The translations under genes were made by a program, and so were the position numbers. The notes beneath the pieces were generated by a model, which did not search any database, had not been told where the DNA came from, and was given only the letters and a program-made list of their open reading frames with translations. Below, one piece after another: positions 47,369-59,597 of a stretch of DNA of 64,000 nt; position 1 is the first letter of the stretch, and each line of letters opens with the position of its first letter. Source of the DNA: Apiotrichum sp. Y4204 (Eukaryota; Basidiomycota; Tremellomycetes; Trichosporonales; Trichosporonaceae); the NCBI GenBank assembly GCA_025531455.1, contig JAMYHL010000011.1, forward strand, positions 434,001 to 498,000, in the 5' to 3' direction.

Positions 47369-49419
47369 ATGCTGCCCGCCGCCATCCGCGTGCAGAGCCT
47401 CGGCCTCCGTGCCGCCCGTCGTGTCGTGAGTGTCCACCAAGCCAGTGCCGGCGGCAGTGGCTGCGCATCCCCGCGGTACCGCTAGAGCGTCGTCGAATCT
47501 GCAGAATTCTTCCAAGCCAAAACGAGCCTGAGCTCCGACGTATCCCGCCCACTGTACAAACGCTGACAGCAGCCCGCCACGCGCCTCGCCTTTGTGCGTG
47601 GTCTCCAGACCGACGCGGACAAGAGCGAGCCCCACGAGCCCGTCCCCGAGGCGGCGGACAAGCCGGTGCGTTTCCAGGTTTCCAAGAGTTGGTGTAGTCG
47701 TGTGCTGACCACGCTGGGCAGTTCGAGATTCGCCTGCATGACGACACCTTCCACGGATACCTCTGCGAGCCGCCCTCGCCGGTCGTCAGCACCACCAAGG
47801 ACGAGCTCATGTGGATGTACGACCAGATGGTGAGTTGAGAGAAGTGGGCGGAAAGGTGGGCGGGGAGCTCAAGGAGCTCCGGCCGTGCAGAGATGCCTAG
47901 CGATATGCTGCACTCCTCTGCGCTCCTCACGTTGCGCAATGCGTTTCCACCCACCGACTCGCGCAGCAGGTCGCACAGTCGCACAGTCGCACAGCAGCTA
48001 ACCCCAGACCACCATGCGCCGGATGGAGCAGGCCGCCGACTCGCTCTACCGTCAGAAGCTCATCCGCGGCTTCTGCCACCTTGCCATCGGCCAGGAGGCC
48101 GTCTCGGTGGGCATGGAGGCCGCCCTCACCCCGGAGGACAAGGTCATCACCTCGTACCGTTGCCACACCTTTGCCGTCCTCCGTGGCGGTACCATCAAGG
48201 GCGTTCTTGCCGAGCTCATGGGTGAGTGCCGAGAAGTGGAATTGGGGGTCGTGTTACTGGCTGGGGCTTGTTTCGCAGCCAGTGGATCCCAAGGGACCTC
48301 TACGCCGCCTACTCAGCTGCTCTCAATCGCCTCCCACTGAGATACTAACTGCAGGCCGCGAGGCGGGCATGTCGAACGGCAAGGGTGGCTCGATGCACAT
48401 CTTCACCGAATCGTTCTACGGCGGTAACGGTATCGTCGGTGCCCAGGTGCCCATGGGCGCCGGTATCGCCTTTGCGCAGAAGTACCTCAAGAAGCCGACC
48501 ACCACGTTCACGCTCTACGGTGACGGCGCGTCGAACCAGGGTCAGGTCTTCGAGGCCTACAACATGGTGGGAACTGGATTGCAGCACTAGCACTAACACC
48601 CGCAGGCCAAGCTCTGGGACCTCCCTTGCGTCTTTGTGTGCGAGAACAACAAGTACGGCATGGGCACCTCGGCCGAGCGCTCGTCGCAGAACACCGAGTA
48701 CTTCACCCGCGGCGACAAGATTGCCGGTATCCAGGTGAACGGCATGGACATCCTCGCCGTCAAGAAGGCGTCCCAGTTCGCCAAGGAGTGGACCGTTGGC
48801 GGCAAGGGCCCGCTCCTCGTCGAGTTCGTCACCTACCGCTACGGTGGTCACTCGTGAGTTTGGAAGAGAGTTGGATGTGCGAGGCGCGTGATGCCCCCAT
48901 GCGAATGCCATGGCCATGTGCTTTGGTGGACGCGGTGATGTCGCCTGCGCTTCACACGACCTCCCGACATCCCACGCTGACATACAGCATGTCCGACCCC
49001 GGAACCACCTACCGTACTCGTGACGAGGTTCAGCAGATGCGTTCTACCAACGACCCGATTGCCGGCCTCAAGAAGTACATTCTCGAGTGGGGAGTCGCGG
49101 ACGAGGCCACGCTCAAGGCGATTGACAAGAAGGCCAAGGAGGAGGTCAACGAGGCTGTTGAGGAGGCCCAGAAGTCGCCCATGCCCGGTCTGCACGAGTT
49201 CTGGACCGACGTCTACGTGAGTCACATCAGACATTCCCACATATCCCACAGATGCGGACGCGAGTGGCCCCGCCGCGGTCCTCTTCGTCCTATAACGCCT
49301 ATGTTGTTGCTGCCATTTGTTGTTTATCCACCGGTGCGATAGCAACCGGTGTGGAGCATCGGCACAATGATATCAGTTGGCGTTGGGATTGGCCGCAGAT
49401 GCCGAGCATGCCGGCCTGA
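47369..49419 (+). CDS. PDA1: Pyruvate dehydrogenase E1 alpha subunit
   Basis: Exons at 47369-47425, 47573-47665, 47722-47829, 48008-48221, 48355-48566, 48606-48853 and 48988-49216 join in frame to 387 residues. The protein is the TPP-binding alpha half of mitochondrial PDH E1. It starts with an Arg-rich presequence ([18 protein letters not shown]). Motifs: [28 protein letters not shown], the TPP motif from [18 protein letters not shown] to FVCENN, and the phosphorylation-loop segment [16 protein letters not shown]. The last exon is unsettled. Splicing at GTGAGT (49217) to 49252 gives an unfamiliar tail ending at 49419; reading through ends at 49342. The expected conserved RGR-type tail is not visible in either. 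Confidence 0.93.
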
Positions 49420-50712
49420 ACCCCGGTGCCCCGGTGTGAACCACCGCAACCGTTGGCTGGCCTGCCACTGTGGCGCCATCTGCGAGCCTGTGGCGCAATA
49501 TACTTGATCCATGATCAGAGCTGACGGCGATAGAAACCGGGCTCCGAGCCCGAGTGGCAGCGCGGGCGCACCAAGGACGAGACGCACCAGACTGTTCAGG
49601 CTCAGGCCTAAGCCAAAGCCAGCAAGTGGGCCAGGCTATGACCGTAGCCGCAGTCTCCGGCGGCCATGGCCTGTGCCTCCGTCCGGAGATCTAAGTTGCC
49701 CAATTGCCCAGCATACTAGCATAGCTGGGATTGTAGGTGCCATGCCATAGGTGCCAGTAGGTGGGCGTTAATACCCGGTTAGAGATGCAGCAGGATGATG
49801 TCATGTTTAGAAAGCGGAATGGAATGGGAAATGGGGAATGGGGTACAGAGTTAATTTACTTATTGGAAACAACAGCTGGGGTCTGGCCACTAGCCACTGG
49901 CCGCGGGTGGGCGCTGTTCGCACTCGGCGACTTGGCCAGGTGAGCTGGTGATCAGGTGGCCGGTGCGCTCCACTTTCCGTTACCATGACAAGGCGGTTCA
50001 GTAGTGTTGCAACAGACCGGCGTCTTGTGAGGGTTGAGCAGGAGGATAAACACTCGAATGTAACCATAACGATCAACGAAACATGAGGTGGGCGGTGGAG
50101 AGAGCTCGCTCCATAGCCGCGGTAATCCCCAGAACGGCGGACGTGACCGTACTGTAGGTATCGGCATCTTCTGCCCGCGTTCGTATTCATGAACGTGACC
50201 TTGGAAACAAGACTACCAGTAGTAGTACTGGTGTTGGCAGTGTAGCTGTATTGAAGGGAGGACGAATGAATGCACACTGGAGTAAACTACTACTGTAAGC
50301 GACAGGCCAACTGGTGAGCTGGTGGCTTGGTCACCGATCACCAGACTTGTCGCCAACTGGTCACTGTAGCGGCCCCGAACCGGACCTGGCCCGGATCCGG
50401 GTGGGCTGTCCCCAGTCCTGGATTCTGTAGCGAGCCGGGGTACGAGATTCGTTGATCCGTTTTTGGTTTCGCAATTCTCTGGGGTGTTTTGAGGAATGCA
50501 ACAAGAATACAAAATGGAAATTAAAGTCAGTAGCCCATCCACGCTCGTCCACCCTTGCAGGCCTCGCACCTCCTCCATTCCATATGCCGCATGCTCCTCT
50601 CCGCGCTTGCTATCTCGCTGCGTGTTGTGCAATGTACATGTGATACCTACTACACTGGAATTTACTGCCTGATTAGAATACGAGAACTAGAGCGCGGCCA
50701 GCAGTACAGTGG
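49420..50712. other. Intergenic, convergent 3' ends
   Basis: Between PDA1 and the Ser/His-rich gene, which converge. No gene is supported. Confidence 0.5.
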
Positions 50713-52191
50713 CTAGTGGTCGTCGACGTCCATCCGGTCGTCTGCGTGCCCGTTCTTGGCGTCGCCATCGGGCTTGCCCACAGCCGCATCCTCGGCATCG
50801 GCGCTAGCACGCGCGCCGTTCCGGGCGACCGAGCCGGACGAGCTGTGTGCGTCCTCCCGCTCGTGCCGGTCGTGCCGGTCGTGCCGCTCCTGCTGCTCGG
50901 CCTTTACAGAGTCCTTTGCGGTCCGTTCCGCGTACTCGCGGCGCTCCTTGTCGTCAGAAGACGGGTGCGGGCTCATACGCGTCGCAGGCGACACGCTGCC
51001 GCTGCCATTGGCGGAATGCCTCCCCGATCCGGGGTGCGAGCCGGTGCTCGCTGAGGCTGGCGCGCCGCGCAGCATCCACGCCCTGTCAGGGTCGCGGGGG
51101 TAGACTGCAGTCGCGAGGCCGAGGTGGGGCGGGACAGCCGCTTTCGAAACCGGCGGGGGCCATACCTCTGGCACCGACCGCTGAATGTAGTGTGGTGGGA
51201 CGACGACGCGCCGCACTCCTGAGGAATGTGCGGTAGACCCCGCAGCTACACCACCGCGTCCAGAGGGATACGGCGCCGGGCCATGGCCGTGGGCATGCGG
51301 GTGGTGACCATGGTATTCGCCGGGGATGTGGCTCGGCCGTCCGGCACTGGTAGTCGCCGAGGTCCAGGCCGGGGCGACGCGAAGCCCGGCGCGACGAGCC
51401 GTAATAATCCCGGCGTTGGGGTGGTATCGTGGGTCCGCGAATCCATGTACTCGCCGAGAGCGGAGGGCGGCGGCCGCCGCCGCCGCAGACGTGCCCGACG
51501 AGGTACCGGGTGGCGAGTTGGTCCCCGAGTGTGAATTATGAGAGTGGGTGCTAGAGTAAGAGTGCGAGTGGGAATGCGAGTATGTGCGCGAGTGGGATGT
51601 GGCCGGCGGCGAAGGGGCGTCCGGCGACATGGACGAGCGGCCGTGCGGCGATGACCCGCGGCTGCGCATCGACGAGTCCATCCCAGAGCCTGAGCGGGCC
51701 ATGCCGCGCGAGGCGTAGACACCATCCATCGAGACGCCGTCGCGAACCTGGTTCCCAAGTGGCGGAAGGCGTGACGGAGGAGTGCCACTTTGATGGCTCG
51801 AGACTCCATCACGGAACTGATTCTGCTGGAGATCGCGCATCGACGACAGCGGCGGGCCGCCGATACCGTCGCGGACGTCGCGGAAGCCGACGGGCGAAGG
51901 CGGGCGCGAGTGCTTCTTCTCCCAGGTCTCGCGGGCCTCTGCCACAAACACGGGCTCGGGCCATCCCGCAAGAGCGACCATGTACGGGGCGGGGCGGAAG
52001 CTGCCATAGCTGCTCGGCGAGGTGCCCGAGCTGGTCGGTGTGTGTCCGAGGCCCATGTTGCTGACGGTGCTCACTGGGCTGACGGGGTCCATGCCAAGCG
52101 GCGAGCGGGGGATCGGCACCGGGCGCGCAATGGCCGGAGGTGCGTGCACGGTGTGGACCGCAGTTCGCCTCGGCGACGTGATGGGCGGCAT
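50713..52191 (-). CDS. Orphan Ser/His/Pro-rich protein
   Basis: A single exon encodes 492 residues with no recognised domain. It is mostly low complexity: Ser/Pro/Gly segments, a Ser-His stretch (RTYSHSHSHSYSSTHSHN), an Ala8 run, HGHHPHAHGHG, and a charged C-terminus with RHDRHDRHERED and DDRMDVDDH. Order-promoting patches are short (for example YMVALAGWPEPVFVAEARET near residue 70 and VVVPPHYIQRSVPEVWPPP near 335). Codon-position bias and the uninterrupted frame favour a real, largely disordered regulatory protein. The 5' leader appears long. Confidence 0.75.
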   Translation of the reverse strand: MPPITSPRRTAVHTVHAPPAIARPVPIPRSPLGMDPVSPVSTVSNMGLGHTPTSSGTSPSSYGSFRPAPYMVALAGWPEPVFVAEARETWEKKHSRPPSPVGFRDVRDGIGGPPLSSMRDLQQNQFRDGVSSHQSGTPPSRLPPLGNQVRDGVSMDGVYASRGMARSGSGMDSSMRSRGSSPHGRSSMSPDAPSPPATSHSRTYSHSHSHSYSSTHSHNSHSGTNSPPGTSSGTSAAAAAAALRSRRVHGFADPRYHPNAGIITARRAGLRVAPAWTSATTSAGRPSHIPGEYHGHHPHAHGHGPAPYPSGRGGVAAGSTAHSSGVRRVVVPPHYIQRSVPEVWPPPVSKAAVPPHLGLATAVYPRDPDRAWMLRGAPASASTGSHPGSGRHSANGSGSVSPATRMSPHPSSDDKERREYAERTAKDSVKAEQQERHDRHDRHEREDAHSSSGSVARNGARASADAEDAAVGKPDGDAKNGHADDRMDVDDH

Positions 52192-55100
52192 GGTGCCGCC
52201 TGTAAACGATTAGGGTAGGGATGTAGAAAAAAAGTTTGGGGAAGGGATGCGAGCGTGTGCACGACCGGACGGATGCGGGGGTGCAAGAGCCGCCACGCGG
52301 TGTTCGAGACTGTCGCGTCAAGAGATGATGGGAAAGGATGTGGTCGTGGTGAGGCGGCTGCTGATCGCGACGACTTGATGGATGTGCGATGAGAGGGGCG
52401 ACGAGGGATGCTTGGCGATTGGGGCGCGAGCAGGAATGGTGATAAGAAATGGTGGGGCAGCGATCGTGAACGAGGTTCAGTGCGTCCGGGTGTGGCACGA
52501 CGTTGCCGGTATTGGGAAGACGCTATCTACCAGTGGTGGGCAGTGTCGCTGCAGTAGCGTACCACAATCTTGTCCACAGCCGGCGGGATGTCGAGTCGGG
52601 GATGCAGCACCGCACTGCAGACGTCGTGGGTGTATGTAGTAAACTGCTGCGGCAGTTGAATTTCCTGCTCGTCGTCTCAACTAGACCAAGATCCGTGCGA
52701 GTGGGAGACGGTAGAGGGCGCTGTGTGCAGAATGGATATCGAGAGCAATGGCAAAGCCAACGGATGATGGAATCTGGGAGAGTCGATAGAAATATGTGGA
52801 TCGGAGAGAGATGGCGGAGGTGATGAGCCGCTCGCCAACGTGACGATGGGTAATGACCGATACCTACTCTTCAGGTGAGAGTGAGTGCTGAGTGTCTGTG
52901 GGTGTGCTGATAATTCCTTGCAGACACTGGGCCCAGAAGATACACCAGCTGGTTGGAGATACGCGTCCGTGTCGTGCTTGATGATAGAGGTGCCCTGGGT
53001 GGAACCGACAGAAGCTAGACGCCAGAAGACAAGTGAGCGTCAAGTAGGGTGTGGGTGAAGCGTGCTCGACTGCGGTGTCCCGGAAGACGAGGTTGCCGGC
53101 GAGGATGGGAGTGGCTGCGAGGGAGGAGGCTAGGAGGGATGCAGGGCTGGCTGTAGGGAGGCTCTCCTCAGAGGGGGTGTGTAACTGTGTCACAAGTTGT
53201 GGGGAGGGCAAGAGGGCACGTCGTCCGAGGGCTCGTGCGCACCGTCGGTAAGTCACTGGGCCCACTTAAGGTAGGTGGTGGAAGAGTATATGAGGGTTTA
53301 TAAGTGGTAGGCTAGGGTGGGGGAGAGCTAACAACAAGTGGCGAAGAGAGCACTAAAGAGGGAGAGGAGGGGGGATGTGCTGCGCTGGGCTGGGCTTATT
53401 GTACAGATCTATCATGTGTGTTCTCGGGGGTGAGGGTTATTGCATGCTTATCTACATTTGGGGGGCAGGGAGAGAGAGAGTCAGAGAGAGAGGGCAGGAG
53501 ACACCAAGCGGAGGGTGAATGCCGGAGTATGGCAACATGTGCACGAGGGGGAGGGTGCGCATGACGAGCACATTAGCAGCTCGAATGGAGGAGGGGAGCA
53601 GTGGAAGATGCCGGTCCAGGTCGACACACAGAGCAGAGCAGAGCGCAGAGCACAAGAGCACAGTAGCATGTGTGGTCATGCAGTTGGTAGGTTTTGTTGT
53701 GATCTCTCGTCCTCCAGCTGCTCCCCTCAGAGTGGCTAATAATAATACCCGGTACTTGCCCCAACTTTTGTGAAAGGGGCGGACACCGTTAACCGGCAAC
53801 TCGCAAAAAGCGGCGTGCGACCATCGGAAAAACTCCTACGGCTCTCTGGCTCCCATACGGTAATCAAAACATCTATTAGGAACGAGTCAAGAGATTACCA
53901 GATTACCTCGGCAATTATGCTCCTGATAATGCCACTACTTTTATAATTACAGCTCGTCTTTGCCACGGCGTCGCATAAATCGTTATCCGTATGCCCGTAT
54001 GCCCTGTTCCGTCGTATCCCCCGTAATGTGTGCCGCTTGGCCCCTCCCATCTCGGCGTCATCTGTACGCTCTCTGATTGCATCGGGTACGCTGCGTCGGT
54101 GTCCCCGCACCCCTGCCCGGTGTTCGGAGTCGGGTCCGCGCGAATGTCACAACGTGTGCCAGCGGTGGGCTGTCCGGCATACTGGTAGCCTGTTGCCTGC
54201 ACTGCTGTTGCGTTGTTGCCAGACTCTTGATCTCTGGGGCAGATGGGATGCTAGGGCTGTGATCCTGTGAGCGGCTACTCCCACTCCGGCTCCGGGTCGT
54301 CGTACAGCACAAACGACCAGATACGCCGTCATCGCTCCACCGAGTGACCCGTTCTGGACCAAGGCGGTGTGTTATCCTATGATCCTGGGATGCACATGAC
54401 CAGCGAAATAACCATCCCATTCTCCCTCATGCATCATTATTCGTCCGCTGCGCCGTTGCGGCCGGCCTGATCCTGGCCTCCTGGTTCTAGTGGGCTGGAC
54501 ACTGCGCTTGCATCATTGCATCGACAGCCCAAACCGTTGCGCCGTTGCATCATGCATGCATGCACATGCATCAGTACAGGCTGTTCGGCACCATCCCGGT
54601 GACACTTGGTGCACATGATCGAGGCACCGGTAACCGGCTGGCATTCGGGCCTCGCTACTGTCGCCATTGAATGGATCCAATGGTCCAATACATATCGCCA
54701 GAGTACCAGAGTAGAGCATACCGCCCTTCGCAGACCACACATGTGCATGAGAAATGAGAACCTGCAGCACATTCCGCTTGTACGCACGTTGGGGAGGAGA
54801 ATCCGCGAATCCTCGCATATCCGCGGATGCCTGCGAGTCGGACGGCATCGACAGTGTTGCCCGGTTGCAACTCTGTGCCGAAATAATAATCCTTCGTATC
54901 CCCTCACAAAAGTGCATCCGACCCGTTTTCGAATCTGCGGAACATTCTTGCTCCGACAGGGTTCGCTTGGCATTCCCGTCCCCCCGTATCCCAACACTTG
55001 GCACCGAGAATAAACTGCGGATGAGGAGAGTGTGTGCTGTAGGGCTCTGGCCATCTGCCAGCTGAAGCAGGATTGATCGCGACAGGCGTGACTCTGTGGC

Positions 55101-55658
55101 CTGTGCTCCCTCTCTCTGGGTATCATGTCGCCGGTGCCGATGCCGATACTAGTGCTGCATTCGCCATTCGTGGACGGCAGACTGGATGCACATGAGGGTG
55201 CTCGGAATGCACGTCCAGCATGGCAGGCTCGCATGCCGGTGTTGGTGGTGCCAAATGACAGCCCCCCTCGATCCAATTCCTGACGCCTCACGCCTCGTCT
55301 CCGTTACCCTTACTGAGTGCCAATATCGCAATATCTGCATCTGTTGCAGCTTCATACCGTGGCACTCACGCTCTCCGCCACTTGTACCCCATCACTCGCT
55401 ATCCAGCCCGCGGGGAGATATCCCTGCGCCCCAGAGCCCAATGTTTCTCCGGCCCTTGTCCGTGCAATCATATCGCGCCTCGCAGCATCCAGCATCTGGG
55501 CATCTGGGTCTTCTCGCCGTATTTTCTAACTTCTTATCCTGCTCCCCGGATCTGCCCCTGCCCCTGCCCCTGGCGCCACATTACACGGGCAATGATCATA
55601 TTTCTACCTCTACGTCTACGTCTACGGGCTACAAGGCTCACTCGGCGTCCATAGCGCA
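52192..55658. other. Intergenic 3.5 kb
   Basis: No confident exon. It holds the upstream region of the Ser/His-rich gene, AG-rich runs near 53460-53500 (GAGAGAGAGAGTCAGAGAGAG), and an alternating ATGCATGC tract at 54547-54572. A Cys/His-containing minus-strand frame (54437-55291) has no known motif. Confidence 0.5.
54547..54572. repeat. CATG/ATGC alternating tract
   Basis: CATCATGCATGCATGCACATGC and following bases form overlapping ATGCAT palindromes. Alternating purine-pyrimidine sequence of this kind can adopt Z-like or cruciform structure. Confidence 0.6.
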
Positions 55659-58600
55659 TCACGAGTGGTGTCGCCGCCGCTCGGCGCTGAGCCGCTCGCG
55701 CCGGATACCCGCAATGATAGCGAGGATGAGCGCGATGATGCAGGCGCTCGCGCTAATCTGGAAAGCGGCGGCATAACACCTCACGCCGAGGATACACTCG
55801 TTCTTCGCGTCGGCGGAAGTCTCGGCGACAGCCGTCCGCGCGAGCACACGTGTCGCGCTCTCTCCCGCGTCCAACCCCCGATGCCAAAGGTCAGCTCTCC
55901 CCGGCGCAATGGCTGTTCCTCCAAAGGCCGCCGAATCCGAATTCGATAGCCAGCGTACTGCCCGGGCAGTGAGCCCGCCGCCACCGACACGTCCAGCCGT
56001 GTGCGAGTCGTATACCCGGCCTAACCGTCAGCACTCTCATTGGTTTTACGGTAGCAGGCACCCCGTCAGGGGCCCCGCGGTCGGACCGACGCATCACCGA
56101 CAGCCAACCCTGTCGCTGCGATATCGTCGTCTAGTGGCCGAGTTGCGCATGTGATACTGCAGGCACACTCTTCACGGCGGGGCTCCTGTGGCGCGTAACT
56201 CTACTTCAGACGCTCCTGACGGGATGTCCCCGGGTCCCCAATTCTGTCAAGAGCCCACCCCACAACCCCCGGGTTCCAGACGCCGACAGCCTCTCTCGCG
56301 GCATTGTGAGTCCGCCCAGACACATACCAAAAATGATGTTGAAGACGTTACCGCCAAGCGCCGGTGCGAGCGTCGCATAGCCGAAGTTTTGGCTGAAGTG
56401 CGCTGACGTCAATCGCTGTTTGTTTACGGGTCGGGGATGCCCGATACCGGCTAGCACTTGCACATAGTACTCACACATGCCAAACCACTCGAGGACGAGC
56501 ATGGGAATAACATTGAACAGCGCGCCGTACGCCAGGCCGAGGTTGGCGGATACGAGCCACAGGTGGTTGACGTCGGTGGTCTTGATAACCGAGTACTGGC
56601 TCACAACGAACATGAGGGCCACTATTGGTAGGAACCAGATCTACGCGAGAATTAGCCGTCGAACGGAGGGAACGTGAAGAACGTGGCTGGGTCTGGAACT
56701 GGAGCAGACGGAGCAAGCGCCATTGGACACGCAATGGGGCGCTTTCGGGTACAGCAATACGCTGTCGGCGGAATGCACATGCACTCTTGTTCCGTGGCGC
56801 CCCAAGGGGACCCACAGGAATGCCGAGCGGCATCACAGACCGGTTGCAGGCTAGACTGCGTTGCAGGGGGCCCAGAACCCCTCACAACCATTCTTGAGAC
56901 CGGCACTTGCTTCAGAAGTGAAGGACCTTCACGCATGTGCGTGGGAAGCAGCACTCAGGATACTGCAGCAATGACCGTCCGTTCACAATGCACAGGCCGG
57001 TCACGTCCACCCCGTCTGGATGGAAATATGTTTTCCTCGGGAATGGCGATCAACTGATCCGGTCTGAGGCTTGATCCGGTCTGAGGCTTGATCCGGTCTG
57101 AGGCTTGATCCGGTCTCGACGATGGCCCAGAAGCCAACCTCGCAGAGGAGGAACCCGAGACACAGCTTTACACCGAGATCGACAAGTGTCTCACTCTCAT
57201 TCCCACTTTCCCCCCACACACCCTTGGCCATTGCACTCACGCGCTTCAGTCCGTAGCGAAGCTTGAAAAAGTCGGACAAGAGGCCTGGCGTCAGCCGGTG
57301 GGAGGGGTGACTTGCTTCGGGAGTTCGATCTCCACTGTACTCCTGCACGACACGGCCTGTACTCACCGCCAAGAATACGCCCGGCACAGTTGAAGATTGA
57401 GATAATCGCGACCTGGCGCGCCTGGTAGGCGCTTACCTTGCGCGAGTCATAGTCCCAGCCGTCCCGGGCAAGCGCGAGGGTGACGGCCTGTGGTCAGAGA
57501 GTGCCACGGGATGGGGTTGTTCGAAACTTGGTATTCTCTGATGTCTCGTTGTCCCCAGTTCCTTCTCTCCACTCACGCCAACATTGTTGATCCACTGCAG
57601 ACCGACACCGCACAGAATAGCGAGGACAGTGAAAAGGAGGTGAAAGTCGAACATCTGAAAGACGTCCCATGGCGTGTAGTGCAGTTGTGTCGGGGGGATG
57701 GAGCCGGACGAGTCGGCGCGCCGCCGCCCCGAAGTAGGGCGGATGAGGGGGTCAGTGGGTGCGGTGCCTGCTTCCAACTCGTGATCAGCCTCGACGTCGC
57801 GATGCGAGACATGTCCCTCGGGGTTCGCGCCGAGGGATACCTGGCGCGCGAGGGCGCACTCTTCTTCGTCGGTCATGTCAAACCGTAAGTGCATCGGCTC
57901 CTCGGCGACAGGGTACGCGCGGACGAGGAACGAGCCAACGAGGTCAGGAAGCATGGTGCCGATTGAGAGGAGAAGCAGGAGGCCGCCCGCGTCGCCGTGG
58001 TAGAATATCTGGCCCATCGTGCTGAACATGAAAGCACTGAGGCCAAAGCCCGCGAGCACGGAGCCTGTTGCAGCTGCGCGCGAGCTGTCGGGGAAGCTCT
58101 TGGCCACGGCATTCAGCCCCGAGGTCAAGCCGCCACTCCCTGCCGTGCCGGTGAGGAACATGCAGAATGCGAGGATAAACAGGCGATGCCGGGAGACGGG
58201 GCCGTCGGGATCATCGCGGATGGCAAACACGCCGAGGTAGAAGAGGCGCACGCACGAGTAGCCGACAAAGTTGAGGCACGCGGCAAGCATGAGCGGTCTG
58301 GCGTCAGTGGTCAGTGTCTGTCACCGAGACATACATCCGTGGCCCACGCCGATCGACAAACAGACCCCATCTGTTGTCAGCTCTGGACTCGACGGTGCAG
58401 CACCCACACTGGCCCAGAGAGATACATCCCCAGGTTGCCGAATAGTCCGATGAGGTTCGAGTCAGTGCTCGTCATCGAGAGCTGGGTGGCGAGCTGTGGT
58501 GCGTAGCCTGTCCTGTGAGCTTTACCACTACAGATGGATTGGGCGTGACCTCTTGCCACCCACCAGAGTAAACATAGTTTGATCCACTGCGGTCAGCACT

Positions 58601-58888
58601 CTAACAGCACAATACGCACCTTGCAAGACCAACAAACACGGCAGCAACGAACATCCGTCTCCGCGCACGCCCCTGGCGCTCGCGATCGGGGTCGTGCCCA
58701 TGTCCGCTCTGTTCGTGTGGATGCGTGCTGCGGGGATGTGGCGGATCCGGCGCGGCGCCGTAGCGGCGTGTGGGGAGCATCGAGGCGAAAAACCGTCCGA
58801 GATGCCAGCGCCAGGTTGGTTGCGGGCCGTCGTCGATGCCGAGTGGGAGGCGCGGAGATGGAGAGGTGTCGGGTTCGGGGTCGCGCAT
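55659..58888 (-). CDS. MFS transporter of the Nodulin-like family
   Basis: Eleven exons on the minus strand (58888-58620, 58586-58564, 58507-58408, 58370-58335, 58297-57577, 57487-57367, 57284-57241, 56640-56475, 56402-56328, 56020-55959, 55859-55659) keep frame for about 605 residues. After a polar N-terminus, the first half shows SGSNYVYSGYAPQLATQLS, NLIGLFGNLGMYLSGPVWGL and FVDRRGPR, all typical of the Nodulin-like/NFD4 branch of MFS (yeast YMR155W relatives). The second half shows WINNVG, VAIISIFNCAGRILGG and FGYATLAPALGGNVFNIIFG. Substrate is unknown; members are linked to monocarboxylate or amino-acid movement. Exon 2 is 23 nt. Introns 7 and 9 are about 600 and 307 nt, while the other introns of this gene are 33-99 nt. 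The last acceptor is the least certain. Confidence 0.88.
57053..57116. repeat. 17-bp tandem repeat, about 3.7 copies, in an MFS intron
   Basis: The unit TGATCCGGTCTGAGGCT repeats head to tail across 57055-57116 with no mismatch in the full copies. It lies inside the long intron 7 (57240-56641) of the MFS gene. Confidence 0.85.
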
Positions 58889-59597
58889 GATGCCCCGCTC
58901 TTTCTATGCAACAACTATATTTTGATCGGTTGGAGCGCAGAGGGTTGCTCGGGGAGTGTCGTATCGGGGTGTCGTATCGCGGATGCTGCAGGGGTATCTC
59001 AGAGGCTTCAGAGCTGGAAAACAAGCGCGGGAAATGGAAAAAGGCGTCAGTCACCGCCAGTGTCGCGTCACCGGTGGGATTCAAGCAAGACCTCCACTTT
59101 GTTGTGAGGTAGAATAGCCCGCGTCACTCTGGTCTCTCAGAGGAGTGTCATTCATTCAGTCTGTAGCCCACCGCCCACCCACCCACCAGCCCTAAGACCC
59201 CGAGGCCCCGATACCCGCCCACATTCAGCGACAGGTGTGTTTGTACGTGAGCTAATTGGAGAATCGTTAGCTGCAATGCACAATGCATCGTGCTCGGTTC
59301 TTATCGCCCAGTCATCGGACATGCCCGTGGGGTCTATTTCCAAACCACAAGCTGAAATGGTTGTACTTGGTACTTGGTAGCTTGGTTTATCCTTCAGCAC
59401 GCGTGCAGATCATGCACATCTCGCGTGACGATCGCCGATCTTTGATAAGATTACCGCCGGGAGTAGTTTCTGGTTCTGTTTAGCAGAGATTCAGCCGGAC
59501 ACATCGGCATGACGTGCATGCCATCGCGAGACGCGAGACGATCAATCCCAACTCGTTTCTCAACCACAACTCTCAGCTATCCGATGGACAGGCCAAG
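58889..59597. other. Intergenic, divergent promoters of the MFS gene and GPI18
   Basis: No gene seen. Confidence 0.5.

Noticed and set aside
47970..48000. Three CGCACAGT repeats as a possible regulatory array
   Set aside because: They lie just before the acceptor of a PDA1 intron and are too short to support more than slippage.
54437..55291. Minus-strand frame of 284 codons rich in Cys and His
   Set aside because: No known motif, no codon bias like the neighbours, and short direct repeats inside; likely chance.
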